Program-made: the position numbers and the translations under genes
Assembly: GCA_032164245.1 (NCBI GenBank)
Contig: JAVMKO010000006.1
Coordinates: forward strand, 9,687,001-9,751,000
Reading direction: 5' to 3'
Origin: Sternotherus odoratus
Taxonomy: Eukaryota > Chordata > Testudines > Kinosternidae
Length of the DNA stretch: 64,000 nt
Notes under the pieces: model-generated
What the model saw: only the letters and a program-made list of their open reading frames with translations
What the model was told of the DNA's origin: nothing
The model's database searches: none
Shown here: positions 38,591-51,090 of the stretch, one piece after another
Layout: each line of letters opens with the position of its first letter
Position numbering within the stretch: the stretch's first letter is position 1

Positions 38591-39662
38591 CATCAGTGCC
38601 AAAAGTCCCTTTGTAATGCATATACATGCAATAAGTGTTCTCAGGGTGATACTAATCAGTATATTTAACTGATCCTCCTTAGATTCTTGTACACAGATTC
38701 AATATGTACCTACTCCACCCACCCATTCTTGACCTTTAAAACTCGCAGGCCCATATGCTTTTACTAATGTTTGTTTTCAGAGCCCACATATTAGGGACTG
38801 ATCATCGGCCAAAGAACGAACTAGTTCAATATTACTTTTTAATTCTTTGGTTGCACAATACATTTACCCATTTCCCGCAGAAGATGAGCCAAATATAGGA
38901 ATCCAAGTTCAGCTTTTAAAGAGGCGGTATTGCAGTTGCAGTTTTTCTGGCCTATGCGTAAAACCTTCCCTAGCCATTCTAGCTGCCGGCGGCGACACCT
39001 ACTGGTGAGAACAAAGAGGGATCTCTAAGTTCCCCAGTAACAGAATTCAGTCTTCAAGCTATTCAGGCCTCCAGGAGATGTCTCTACATTTTATGCCAAT
39101 CCAGAGTTAAATTTTTAGCTGGTGTAAACTAATACAGCTCCAAATGGAGCCACGTCAATTAACACCAGCTGAGGATCTGGCCTCAGAACTGCATGTTCCT
39201 CCTCCTTTGAGATGTAAAAGCCTCTTCTTTTTACTTAAAACAAAGTTACTGTATAGCAAAGGGCTGTGATCTAGTAAGAACACCACCACTGCCCACAATC
39301 AGCGCAGGTAAATTTCCCACAGCACAGTCCCTCCACACAAAACTTGAGCCAACTCTGCAAAACAGTTGATGAAACTTTCAGCAAATCTGGGCCAGGCTTC
39401 CCATGAGCCTGGGCTGCTTTGTCATTTCAGGTGGAAACTTGAGTGGCTTTGCATGGCTGGGACACCAAATCCAGCAAAACAAGCCTGTTCTGACTGGGTT
39501 TTGCTCTGGGGTTTGTTTGAACTCAAAATTCAAAGCTAAATCGGAGGGGTGTGATGCAAAGTCTGACCCAGGGTGAAACAAAGCCATGTGTTGCACCGCT
39601 CTAGTCCTGGTGGATTGTGTTAAAAAAACACACACACTTCAAGACCCCAGGCCAGATTCTCG
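38591..39662. other. Non-coding, nothing firm
   Basis: Near 39090-39183 a palindromic repeat 'ttagctggtgtaaactaata...ttaacaccagctgaggat' is present; otherwise unique DNA. Confidence 0.4.
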
Positions 39663-40373
39663 GTGACTTCATCAGCTGGAGCTAGGCCGATTTATGCTTG
39701 GTTGAGAGGCAGCAGTTCTGCAGAAAAGGACCTAGCGGTTACAGTGGACAAGAAGCTGGATAGGAGTCAACAGTGTGCCCTTGTTGCCAATAAGGCTAAC
39801 AGAGTTTTGAGCTGTATAAGTAGGAGCATTGCAACAGATCGAGGGACGTGATCATTCCCCTCTATTCAGCACTGGTGAGGCCTCATCTGGAGTACTGTGT
39901 CCAGAAGGATGTGGAAAAATTGGAAAGAGTCCAGTGGAGGGCAACAAAAGTGATTAAGGGACTGAAGCACATGACTTATATGGAGAGGCTGAGGGAACTG
40001 GGATTATTTTGTCTTCAGAAGAGAAGAATGAGGGGGGATTTGATAGCTGCTTTCAACTATCTGAAAGGGGGTTTCAAAGAGGATGGATCTAGCCTGTTCT
40101 CAGTGGTAGCAGATGACAGAACAAGGAGTAATAGTCCCAAGTTGCAAGTGGGGGAGGTTTAGGTTGGATATTAGGAAAAACATTTTCACTAGGAGGGTGG
40201 TGAAGCACTGGAATGGGTTACCTAGGGAGGTGGTGGAAGCGCCGTCCTTAGAGGTTTTTTAAGGTCATGCTTGACAAAGCCCTGGCTGGGATGATTTAGA
40301 TTTTGAGCAGGGGGTTGGACTAGATGACCTCCTGAGGTCCCTTCCAACCCTGATATTCTATGATATTCCCCAT
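39663..40373 (+). pseudogene. CR1 LINE 3' end with intact tail
   Basis: Covers the end of CR1 ORF2 and the 3' untranslated region. Peptide motifs include [15 protein letters not shown] and [16 protein letters not shown]. It finishes with 'cctgatattctatgatattc', the short 3' tail of CR1. It is 5'-truncated, as usual for CR1, and has an in-frame stop. It lies in the same orientation 2.7 kb beyond the reverse-transcriptase fragment at 36637. Confidence 0.93.
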
Positions 40374-40884
40374 GGAAGTCAGACTGCGAGTCATTATCGT
40401 GAACCTCAGGGGTATGGTAAGCACAGGACACGGTTTAATGTGCAGAGTCTCGAGAAGTTATACTTGGTGCAATGGTTTGTTGGCTGCACCAGTGAAAGGC
40501 AGCAGGAGTCTGATCCAAGCCCCTTTGAAACCAATGGAAGGACTCCCACTGGCTTTGGATCAGGGCCCAGGTGCTTTAAAACAAGGGCCAGCATACTGGC
40601 CCAACCTTAAACATCAACATATGCAAACAAGTCACAAATACACCATAGAAGCAACATTTACTTTGATCATCAGGGTTAAGATTCCAACAGGGATGTTAAC
40701 ACCACTCCAAGGGCTCTCATCACATGGTTTGATGCAAAATAGTACATGTGTTGTACGAATGGCTGCAATGTGCAATGCAATACAATCTAATGTATTGGTT
40801 GCTGAATAGCACAACTGCTGTGTGCACATGTTACAAACTTTGGAAATCCCCTCCCCCCCCCCCCCTGGAAATTGCAGAAAGGGA
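40374..40884. other. Non-coding; includes a short palindromic repeat
   Basis: At 40502-40570 'tctgatccaagcccctttga' pairs with 'ggctttggatcagggcccag', the same family style as 14041-14112. The stretch ends in a C tract (40852-40864). Confidence 0.45.
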
Positions 40885-41050
40885 TTGAGTAAGTGCACAG
40901 GGCAGCGATGATAATATGGAGCCTTTCACCTGAGCTCACTGGTTCGATTCCTGCTCAGCCTGGTAATGACTGTTGTCATGAGCTGGTGGAGTCACTTAGG
41001 ATTTCCAAGTGGACTGGTGTCCATATAAAGAAACATCACAATTGGTACTA
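40885..41050 (+). repeat. tRNA-like SINE fragment
   Basis: 'actggttcgattcctgctca' contains GGTTCGATTCC, a canonical pol III B box, with an A-box-like stretch upstream. Related in type to the SINE at 34185. No cloverleaf can be drawn, so it is not a functional tRNA. Confidence 0.5.
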
Positions 41051-41937
41051 ATTGGCAGTATCAGCAGAGAGGGCGAGAATTTAATGGCCATGGGGACTGA
41101 AGTATACTCTCACCAGGTAGGGACATCTCACTAAAATGGGGTTCAGATGTGCTGGGTGGAGCAGTTTAGGGAAACTTCCATTGATTCTGTTTGTCAGAGG
41201 GTGGAGATTGATGGCAGGAGAGAGATCACTTGAGCATTACCTGTTAGGTTCACTCCCTCTAGGGCACCTGGCATTGGCCACTGTCAGCAGACAGGATATG
41301 GGGCTGGACGGACCTTTGATCTGACCCAGTATGGGCATTCTGATGTTCCTATGTACTTCACTTGAATGGTGATGAAAATATTGCTCTTTCAAGGACTGTT
41401 TTTCTCCTTTCAAGAGGAGTGAATTGGTGTCTATATGACCTCAAAACTATTATCTCATATTCTCTTCAACTATGCAAGGTCATCCCTGATTAGTACTTGA
41501 GTCAGCGCCAGGTAAAACCTAGGTCCAGCCAAGCGGTGTTGGTGGTTCAGTAGCCGTGATCAGGAATTCCCAGTTCATTACACCACAATGCATCTCAGCA
41601 TTTTTTTAAAAAGAAATTGAGGAATACCATATCCAATTGAAACTGCAGGGGAATTTGAGGGGAGGATCAATGTAATTATATAATTGGAATTTAGCCAAGG
41701 AACTGCAGCTAGGCTAACCCTCGGAGAGCATTGTTAACCCCAGTACTTGCAAGAAGCGGTGTTTTTCTTAACAACTGCAAGAGGGTCAGTCCTCACCTTT
41801 ACATCTCCAGAATTATTGTAGTAGTTTTTATTACAGGAAATGACTCTGCCTCCAACAGCAGAGTGCTGCTTAGCATCCTACTGGCGCTTTGGCCCAGTAC
41901 TGAGTCGGAACAAGAGGCAGTGTGTTCTAGCTGTTAG
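41051..41937. other. Non-coding, nothing recognised
   Basis: No repeat family or exon found. Confidence 0.4.
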
Positions 41938-42090
41938 AGCAGGGTACGTTTACACAGCAGTCTCCGGGTCTGATTGCAGCTCGTGTAGACATACTCCAAC
42001 TAGCTTTGATCTTAACATGGCAACTGGAGCAGCTAGCTCAGGGATGTTTACAACAGCGGCAATCACACCCCATGACTGCAGGGTAGCTAT
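41938..42090. repeat. Partial Harbinger-like MITE
   Basis: Left end 'gggtacgtttacacagcagt' resembles the GGGTATGTCTTCACTAC terminus of the full element and has 'gtgtagacatactc' inside. The right end is missing or diverged. Confidence 0.45.
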
Positions 42091-43589
42091 ACAATCGGAG
42101 CAGGAGACCTGAATTTCATTCCTACTGGTCTCCTGTGTGACTTGGAAAAGTGCTTAAGTTGCTTAAGCCCATAAAGTGGAGATAGTAATAATCAAGGTCA
42201 TGTTCACTGGGAAGTTATCTCCAGTTGGAAGACAAGTCCCGAAAAGATCAGATTACCTGACACTTCAGAAGCCAATATCTATGTGAAAGAGGCAATAAGG
42301 ACAGAATCCTTAGCTACTCCAATTCAAGTGAAAGGAAAGGACCGTGAGCTCTTAGAGTCGAGCAAAGCCCAGTATGTGGAATTGGGTTAAAAAAAATCTA
42401 AAAAAGCTTTATCAAGAGGCTTGTTTACCTACCCAGAAAGTTCAATTGTGCAGACACCTCAGCTAGAAAGTTCGCTTTATATTCAAGACCAAGGAGAGAA
42501 AAAGCAAACCAAATAGAATTGGAAAAAATTTGTGGGACTCACTTTAGATTAATAAAGCTTCCAGCACAGATGGCATGGCTAATAAATTAAAAGAAACAAC
42601 ACTTTATTGAAACCCTTTCTTATTTTCCCAGGGTTATATGAGGCTATGATGAGAGCTCTTCAAAAACAAAGAAAAGAAAAAGAGAGACCTGGGGTAATAT
42701 TCATCCTATCGATTCCTCTCACTGAGTAATGCCGATTCCAACATCTCCGTGAACAACATTTGCTTGAGGTTTGAAGGAATTATTTTGTTATTGGCAATCC
42801 AAACATACTTATTTCCAATAGATGTTCCTGTCTAGCCCTCACAGAGGGTAGAAGGAGCCCTCCCAGAGGAACTTTAATCTCCACAGTCCTAGATGCTTTT
42901 ATATGGACACACTGTATGGGGAAGAGTATGTTGAAGTCAACTCTGGCTCTTCCTGTCTGCGGTGGATACCATTCCTTCACATTCTCAGCAGGTAGGAATC
43001 TTTTAAAGCCACGGTTCTCAATAAAGCACAATAATGGGGCATGGTACTAGCCACAAGTGATCTCTCTCCCTCCATTTTTCCCTTAGTCACTATGCAATCA
43101 GAACCAGCACTGTGTGGTTCAAGATTAGTATCAGAAGTGAATTCCCCCTTATTAGGAATCATCTCAAGACTGATGCACACGTACACCCTACTCTTCCGGA
43201 GGGCTTTTGTGGGATGTAAATGGTACACAGGGAGGCCTTCTGCCTAGGAGTGTCTCTCATCCCCTGAGAATAAGTGCTGTCCTCCGATATAACAGCTCTG
43301 GCATCTATACAGAAGGCCACACATCTTAAGGATCAAAGCAAAAGTCTAGGAGCCAGGAGGAGCTTGGATTCTAATCCTGGGTGAATCACTGAATAACTGG
43401 GACCTGGTGAAATTTACTGGAGCTTCGGGAAATGCCAAGGGGAAGCAGGATGTGTCACTGAATACTAAATGTTACTTCTAAATGAAGCTGAGCTGTCTGG
43501 GGTTAATACATTACAGGACAGAGGCAGAAGACAAGAATATTGCCTGTCCTATGAGACACAAGAATAGATCTTTAAATTGCAGATTTAAA
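42091..43589. other. Non-coding, nothing recognised
   Basis: AT-rich DNA; no exon or repeat called. Confidence 0.4.
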
Positions 43590-43720
43590 AAAGCACCATT
43601 ATTATTTATATTGCAGTAGCGCCTACAAACACAACAGAAATCTGACAGTAAGTATAATCCAAGAGACAGCAGGTGGATATAGACAGATGAGCAACATAAG
43701 GAAACTGTCTCAAAAGGTAC
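43590..43720. repeat. Dispersed repeat shared with 17855-18090
   Basis: Shares 'attatttatattgcagtagc' and 'agagacagcaggtggatata' with the copy at 17855; a central portion is deleted. Confidence 0.5.
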
Positions 43721-43905
43721 AGAGAGACACGGTTAGAGCAGAACCAAGGCCCCAACCCCTCGACACTAGTCAGCAGCGCTCAGTATAGTGTGCCCAGATC
43801 AGGGTCTGGCAGCTGCCGAGTGCGCTCCCAAAGACATTGCAGCGAGGCAGGCCATTTGTCCGGTTTTAAAACATACAGTCCTGCTTTATTCTGGTTAGTC
43901 CCCAT

Positions 43906-44030
43906 TAGGGGGACCAGGTGTCCCGATTTTATAGGGACACCCCCAATCTGAGGGGCTTTTTCTTATATAGGGACCTATTACCCCATACTCCTGTCCCAAT
44001 TTTTTACACTCGCTGTCTGGTCACCCAGCC
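43906..44030. mobile_element. Short foldback MITE
   Basis: Left 'ggaccaggtgtcccgatttt' and right 'tgtctggtcacc' are inverted copies with an internal 'tatagggacaccccc'. The family is common in turtles as far as I know. No protein. Confidence 0.65.
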
Positions 44031-46642
44031 AATACTGTTTTCAAACCAATCTGGTATAAAGCCCAGAGAACACCACTTCGAAGAGCGCACCGCTCCGCCC
44101 CCACCTCGGCGCATAATCTAGGGCATGCTCTTCAAAATGGCATCCTCCATGAGGCATGATCTTGCAAGGGGATGCCCATGGGACCAGGCCCTCGCTGTTC
44201 CTAGAAACCCCAAAATACTGGACATTCTTGGTAATGTGCTAGTGGACACTTTAGCTTGCACCTGCCTCCTGCATGTCCCTGTGACAGCTGCTGCTAGTCC
44301 ACACTCCCTCACCATCTGCAGGGGGAGAGACCTCAACAACTCAATACCAGGCTGAGTAAGTCTGAATGGGTTTTTTGGTTTTTCATTTCAACAGCTCAAG
44401 TCTCTCGTATATGAAATAGTTTAAAAAGCAGCAAGTTCCAAATCAGGATCAGATGAGAACTACAGTGAACCTCAAACATCAAAAGCCTTCCAGCACCATC
44501 CCCTTTTCACCCTTCCTTCCCCATCATAAAAGGCTCTTATTGGCTCATGCAAGATCCATCTAAACCATCGGAGACTTTTGAACCTCCCCCACCTATGCCT
44601 GAGGTAGCTAGTGTCAGCAACCATGAAGGGGATGGACAGGCCTAATGGTCAGAGCCAGAATCAGGAGTCCAGAATGGTGTTAGAACAAGACCAGAATGAG
44701 AACGAGGCTGGAGCCGGACTAGGAACAGGGCTGGAGCAAGCTAACCCTTGTAGATTCTCTTATCACTATCAAGAAGGGGAGACTTCTAAGCCATGAAGCA
44801 ACACTGCACAGTACTAAGCCACCATTTCTCCAGGGAGGCTTATATACCTCCCCTGTGGGTCACCAGACCAGCTCCTGGCTTCTGGATTGGCCAGAGCCTA
44901 GCACAGGACTGACTCATCAAGGTATGTGGCTTAATCAGACTCTTGCTGGGGGGATGAGTCAAGACGTCACCCCTGGAGAGAAGAATGCAAATGCCTGTAT
45001 CCAACTGACCAAGGGGAGAGAATTAGATAACGACGTGGCTCCACTGATTTGCCTGGCTTTACCCTCCTAATCATTGCCAGTCCCAGGCAGGGGAGCAGCG
45101 TACACATGAAGCTCATCTTTGAGCTGGTGCTGATTTCTGTGCAATCTAGCAGGGAGTAAGCCAGGGTAGAGTCGATTTGAAACTGCAGGAGGTTGGCAGG
45201 CTGGGTAGTTGGCATTAGCAGGCTGCCTAGCTCCACCCCACACAGTCTGTAACAAACAGCCGCAGGTGGCATGACTCTCCTCAGCCCTGCTTACACACAA
45301 CTTCCTACGTGGAAGCCACCCACACTACCTTTGGCCTGATCTTCAGGTATTCTGTGTTTCAGCCTGTTCTACTGTGGACGCTGTCGTTTCACGGGAGGGC
45401 TGGCTAGCTTAAGGATTCAGATCCTGTGATTTCAAGAGATCTCTGCACTGCAGGGGTACCTGGAAACAGAATGTGGAATTATAGCAGCCTTTGGGGTTAG
45501 CCCCTCCTATGCTTACACTGTATCACTGGACCTTGCTAATCTGCGTCCTTGTATAACTGATTTGACACTGCTCTCAGTCAATAAGATCTGAGCCAGAACC
45601 TCTCGTATACACCGTACTCGACATTGATACGGGGTCTCCCCTTTGTCCCATTGAACCAGCAAAGGGATTCTCTGCTGCTTCTAGAACTGGAAAAATAAAT
45701 GCTGAAGAGGGAAATCCCTAATAACTTGGTTCTCAGGGTTAGTGGCGGACCCTAGTTTAGCATCAAGTCTGACAAAAATCCCATTTTTGATGTCGTCATT
45801 GATGGGAAGAATGAAGGCCTAGGTAGATGTGGCTTTTCGTATGAGCAAATATTTCGTAGTCTCTCAGCACAACTGGAGGTAAGAGTAAGGATGGATAGTA
45901 AATTGATCTAGCCTGACAGTTTTAACTGGCCACATGAACCTTTAGGAAATAGCTGCTATTTCAAAGTAACATTTGAAAATGTTGCAATGTTGCTGTTTCT
46001 CAATATATTCAGTCAACAATGTCGAACCAAAATCAGCTCAAATTTCTGATTAGATGTGGGTGAGAAAGACCCTTGTTGTTTTCCCCTTACCTTGGTAGGT
46101 TTATAAAGACACATTTATTATCCCAAGCAGAAGCTCGATTTCATCTATTTCTCATAGGAGTTTTTTCAGAATTAACCCCTTGAAGTACTGTTAAGCACAA
46201 CCCAATCCCCATATCTTCTGAGAGTTCCCAAAGCTGCCCCACCTTTGTGCTGTTTTATGCTAGAGCCTGGGAGAAGCTGCTGGATACTACCCATGCTTCC
46301 CTTTCCTTTATCTTTGCCTCCAACTTCATTTCTATTATGGAATCAAGAATCAAGGTGTTTCCTACAGAACCATGTGGCTCTTATTAACTCTTGTAACTGA
46401 CTAACACCAGATGGCCTGTGTCTATTCAGATTTCTCTTTTCCATCTCACTAGGGAATGAGGAATCACATTTTTACTTTTAATAGAATGGGCTTAATTCAC
46501 AACTATGCTTTTCTAGTATTACAGTGATGTAATTTCTTTGGTATCAGCGGAGTGTAAAAACAGCAACAGGGTGGTTGGTCAGACCCACTGTGCCTAGGCC
46601 TAAGTGTGAATCTTATTTCTCTCTCAGAAATCATCCAAACAC
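44031..46642. other. Non-coding, nothing recognised
   Basis: The part 44600-45300 is GC-richer with many CAGG words and may derive from an LTR element, but no ends were found. The remainder is AT-rich and unique-looking. Confidence 0.35.
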
Positions 46643-46645
46643 TAA

Positions 46646-46806
46646 GGGCTTATCTACCCTTGAAAGTTGTTTCTGATTAAGGAGGGGTGTGAATTTAAAA
46701 TGCAATCAATATTCCTGAATGACTCCTCCTGTGGAAACTCATATTCCAGAATAAGGGTGTCCAGACATGGAGCTGATCAGGAACAATGCATTGTGTAGAC
46801 AAGCCC
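46646..46806. mobile_element. Harbinger-like MITE, 161 bp
   Basis: Ends GGGCTTATCTACCCTTG and, reverse-complemented, GGGCTTGTCTACACAAT. The outer bases are TAA at the left and TTA at the right, so they extend the inverted repeat rather than giving a direct duplication. No coding content. Confidence 0.65.
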
Positions 46807-46809
46807 TTA

Positions 46810-47370
46810 CGTAATGCTTACTACTATGTGTAGTCCCACTGATCTTGATAGTGTTTGCAGGACAGGGTCATAAGCCTTTTTATTGCATCAGTCATTAACA
46901 GGAAATGTGACTAGAGAAAGTAGAAGTTGCCTTTGGGAAAAGCAAAACAAACCCCCCAGACAATTTGACCACAGGCCTATTGTGAGTCTATTTTCATCTA
47001 AGAGTTACTCAGGCGCCATTACAAGAAGGCAGGTAGGATTGTTAATGTTTAGATGTATTTGGAGGCTAATTCTGGTTCAAGAGAAACCTGATTAAGTGTT
47101 TGTCTTCTTTTAGGCTCTAAGACTCTCAGCTAGACACAGCTTGAACAGGCTCTGGACAACAGACCAAGAAACCAAAGTGATGGTCCAAAATGTATATTTT
47201 TCATTTGTTACGAGGAACATAGCTGTTGATTTCAACAGACACGTTAAGTGCTTCATTTGTGCTCTGAAGCGAAGGAAGAGGAACTGAGGAGGAGCTGTAT
47301 AAATGCTCTGGAGAATATAACCCAAACAATCTATACTCCAGGAATCATTCATCCTACTTGAGTCAGGGGC
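46810..47370. other. Non-coding, nothing recognised
   Basis: No exon or repeat called. Confidence 0.35.
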
Positions 47371-47950
47371 CACTCACCAGTGTAGCGCCTCCTGCTGGTT
47401 GTCTCAGGGATTAGCGCTTTCAGCCACCACACCGTCTCCTGGTAGTGCCTCTGCTGCCACCTTTCCCCCCCAGACCCGTCTCAGCCCAGGAAGCCCAGTG
47501 TCCTTTTCATGATTCCACCCTCCAGTCTGTGTCTTCCCCCTTCTGGGGTGGGGGGGAGGGAAGGATCTCCCAGGTCTATAGTCACCAGCTACTTGGATCC
47601 CAGCCTCCTGCTGCTTCTCTTCAGCTTCTGTTTCAATTCCCCGGGGCACTGCCCTGCAGCCCCAGCACCTTTTTCGGCCTCTTTTCAGGGCCTCCAGCTT
47701 GCAAGTCCCAGCTGCCAGCCAGGAACTCCCCCTTGCTCCCCCAGTCCTTGCCAGCAACTGCTCTGTCCAAGGTGCTAACTTCCTGCAGCCTGCTAGGAAC
47801 ACGCTCCTTTCCCCCCAGGGCTCCCTGCAGGAACTGCATGTCTCTGGCCCAGCAGTGCCTTTTATGTAAGCCCGCTTGGCCCGGATTGGCTGCTCCCTGC
47901 ACAGCCTCCCTAGGCTGCTTTTAACCCCTTCCTTTCTGGTGTGGGGTGAA
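47371..47950 (-). repeat. LTR-like block, minus orientation
   Basis: Read on the minus strand it has 'gggagcagccaatccgggcc', then 'cttacataaaaggcac', the same CCAAT then TATA layout as 10989-11400, preceded by 'ggggttaaaagcagcctagg'. The downstream part is GC-rich. Open frames on both strands (up to 159 codons) lack domains. Exact ends not found. Confidence 0.6.
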
Positions 47951-49742
47951 CACCCTTAAACACAGACTTATGTCACATGGTAAATACTATAACAGAACTC
48001 ATACATATGCTCTAATAAATATGACAGAACTCCTGTAAATGGCCACAACACCCTGACACATCTGACGATGATGGGCAGTTCAAGAGCCAAAGCTTTGCAG
48101 AGACACTTATCCAGGATGCAATCCTGCCAGGTGTCGAGCACGCTGGCCCTGAACCAGGCTAAGCACACGCTTAACTGTAAGCATGGGAGTAATCCCACAG
48201 GTGGCACTGAACTGGTCATGCCAGCACAAAAGATCGGCTCCATTATCTTTTTCTCCCTAGACACCATAAAAATAATGCAACAACAAATTAAAAGCTTTCT
48301 GAGGCTCTCCCAGTGCAATATTTCTCTCCCAAATATTCCCCTGTTTATTCCGCTAAATCCAGTTCTTTAAAATTAACCAGAAAGGAGTTAAGGAAGGAGA
48401 ATGATTTACTTCACACGTTGCTCCCATCCAGTTTAATGGACTAATAAGACCCATGCAACAGATTTTACATGTGAAACATGAAACAGTTTTTCCAAGCAAG
48501 ATTTAGTCAGCCAGATCAGGCGACATCAGATCAGACTCAAACTCAATCTGCCCTCAACAGGAAAAGAGCAGTATGGCAGTTGAGGATCTGGAAAAATGCG
48601 TCAAAGAAAACTACCACCCTCGGAGCAGGCTGGAAACAGATTTACAGGGGAAAGAACTGCCAAATGCAAGGAACTGAACTCCTGGCAGAGGTGCAAGTTA
48701 TAATCACACAATACATGACAGAGGCTGGGGATAAAAGGAGTCGAGAATGGTTTACTTGAAGGGCCCATTAGAATGGCCAGATATCTGTCTAAACCGGACC
48801 CAGCTCCCATCAAAGAGACTGGAAAGATTCCCACTGATTTTGATGGGAGTTGGTTTGGGCCCCACAATATGCAGAACATGACACTGATGCAATTGTTACT
48901 TTGCTAAGCCAAGTGGGGTGATCTCTCTCTTTTGTAACCCTCCACTGGCCCACCCCTCAAGTCCACTGCACATCTCAGATGGCTGCCAGCACCGAACACA
49001 TATTCAGCTTTGGCGTACAAGGATGGGAAATTCACCTCGTGTCGACAATAAGGCAGACGACTAAAGCTGTGGCCAAAGAAGTTTGGAGATGGGGCTGATG
49101 CCGTCCTTGAAGCTTTCTATGTTGCCTTGTGCAACAGAGCTCGCCAAACAGCTGGTGGCTTCGCATACTGTGCAAGCTGCAATGGTGTGGCCCAGGGGGC
49201 TGATCTAGGGAATGGCCTTCCTAGACTGGTGGTTTTCCCAGGTGGGGATACCTGATCTGGTCACGCAATCCAGGGCTAGGGATAAGCTGGGCATAGACTG
49301 AATATAATTTCATGTGGGTCTTGCTTTGTAACCTCCACCAGTTCTACCTCACATACCATAAGCTCATTGTCACCAAGGCTGACCCTGTACCTGGAATAGA
49401 CGTCTCCCAGGAAATACCAGGAAACTGGCACTGAAAAGAATGCAACAGCAGAGGAGAGCAGCAGAACGCTTAACTAACCACTACTCTTCCCAGTCCTCGC
49501 AGGGCTCTCTACTGCACCTGTCCTCCAGCAGAGGGCTCCCAACTTTCCCTCTGAAGCTGGGTTTGCAACGCTTACCTTAGCCAGCTAGTGTGTCAGCAGA
49601 GTAATAAGGAGCGAAGCTTTGGAAGCAAAGGGCTAGAATGGGTGCACTGAGGGGGTTCCCCTTTAATGGGATGTTATTTGACTGGGGACACGGAGCCAGA
49701 TTCTGATGTCCATCTGGAGTACTGTACTTGCATTGACCACAG
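47951..49742. other. Non-coding; includes a short palindromic repeat
   Basis: At 48797-48862 'cggacccagctcccatcaaa' pairs with 'gatgggagttggtttgggcc'. No exon was found; open frames are unremarkable. Confidence 0.4.
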
Positions 49743-49929
49743 CTGGCCTGCACAACTCGAAAAGCAGCGAGGGCCATATTAATGCAAAAATATTGGCAGC
49801 TGTGGGTCGAAAAGCCCCGCCCTCACCTTGCCCCATCCGCTTCCCCCCAAACTCCCGCTTGCTTGCCCCGCCCCTACTCACCCCCCGTGGGCCACATGAA
49901 GTAGTGATCCCCCATGTTGTGCAGGCCTG
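49743..49929. mobile_element. Short hAT MITE, 187 bp
   Basis: Left 'ctggcctgcacaactcg' and right 'gttgtgcaggcctg' are inverted copies. Flanks GACCACAG (49735-49742) and GACTACAG (49930-49937) match at 7 of 8 positions. GC-rich interior with no coding capacity. Confidence 0.8.
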
Positions 49930-50045
49930 GACTACAGTGATGCTACTCTGGATTTAGTACACAGCCCAGGGGGGTTCTGAGCAAAAAAAAATGCAAAACA
50001 AAGGAACACTCCCCCTTAAAGAAAGAAGAGAAGAGTTGCTCTTAC

Positions 50046-50276
50046 CAAGGCCCTGGTTTTGCTGTTCCCATTCAATGGTGTCTGGAACTTGGTAAGATAC
50101 CCCAGCCAGCTGTGCTGCAGAGTCTCCTATGCCAACTACGGGCTCCTGGGAAGTTTCGCCAGGAAGAGTGAAACCTGGCAGCTCGGTGTCACCCTCCATG
50201 CTTTCCTCCATTGAGTCTGTATCTCTGTCTTCCTCCTCTTCCTCATCCTCCTCTTCATCCTCCTCTTCCTCGCCCT
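50046..50276 (-). CDS. 231-nt exon of an unidentified host gene
   Basis: On the minus strand TTTCTGTTTGTCCAG precedes the exon and GGCCTTG is followed by GTAAGAG, both near-consensus splice sites. The exon is open throughout with both introns in phase 1. It begins with an acidic stretch of about 14 residues, almost all Glu and Asp, then D-R-D-T-D-S-M-E-E-S-M-E-G-D-T-E, then a neutral segment ending I-E-W-E-Q-Q-N-Q-G-L. The ending reads smoothly into the microexon at 7487-7518 and looks helical. The acidic part is coded by a degenerate (GAG/GAA/GAT) run. I do not recognise the protein; scaffold or cytoskeletal roles would be guesses. Confidence 0.75.
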
Positions 50277-50582
50277 CTGGACAAACAGAAACCAAGACAA
50301 AAACTACTGTGAGAAAGCTCCTGCAAAGTTGAAGATTTACATGTCTGTGTCATCAGACTCTACTGACTGGGTTTGCTACCCGAACAGGTTTTATTTCCTT
50401 CATTCAGAAAGACTGATTATTTGAGCCAGTTTTATAGGGTATGTAACCAAGGGATGGGTTAATTTGGAAAAGCTATCAGCTTTCTGAAGTTGCTAAGTAA
50501 TTATGTTCTGTATTCAAGTTATTCTGAGCCAATGAGATGTGTTCTAAGGACATCTTGTGTCAGTGGTGGAGTATGTTGTCAT
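50277..50582. other. Intron upstream of the 231-nt exon
   Basis: Contains the pyrimidine-rich acceptor region of the exon on the minus strand; no other feature seen. Confidence 0.5.
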
Positions 50583-50665
50583 TCAGTATCCTGTGTGTGT
50601 GTGTGTGTATTTGTGTGTGTGCGTTGTGTGTGTGCGTTGTGTGTGTGTGTGTGTACGTGTACAAA
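50583..50665. repeat. Interrupted (TG)n microsatellite
   Basis: TG runs broken by TATT, CGT and ACG words, e.g. 'gcgttgtgtgtgtgcgttgt'. Imperfect and therefore probably older than the GT tract at 1161. Confidence 0.9.
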
Positions 50666-51090
50666 CGTGTGCCTGTCATGCCCATTTTCAATTAAAGTGA
50701 GAAATATTTTCCTACTTTCCAAACTTTAAAGCAGCAACAATTTGCTTCTGTTTTTTATCATCAATATTTTCACAGCACCCAAACACACGCCGAGTTATAT
50801 CCCAGCACAATTAGACGCAGTCCCGGCTCAAAAAAGCCTGCAGCCAGAAGCAACCTCAATCCTGCAATCAGATCTGCTAAGGCAGATGCATGGGTCCTTG
50901 AGGAGTCCCACTGATTTGTGCTGGCACAGCTGTTTGCAGTGAGGATCACAGCAGGGACCGGATGGGGAAAAGAAGAACAAGGTCACATGGTTACTTAGTT
51001 GAGGAAAATGTACTTCTGTGTGGCTCCCTAAAAAACCCCACACTGGAGTCACTATTGCAAAAATTGTGGGCCACATCCTCAGGTGATGTA

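Noticed and set aside
40920..40980. Functional tRNA gene
   Set aside because: B-box word present but no A box with cloverleaf pairing; it is a SINE remnant.
50129..50332. Poly-Ser plus-strand frame
   Set aside because: Antisense shadow of the acidic exon coded on the minus strand.
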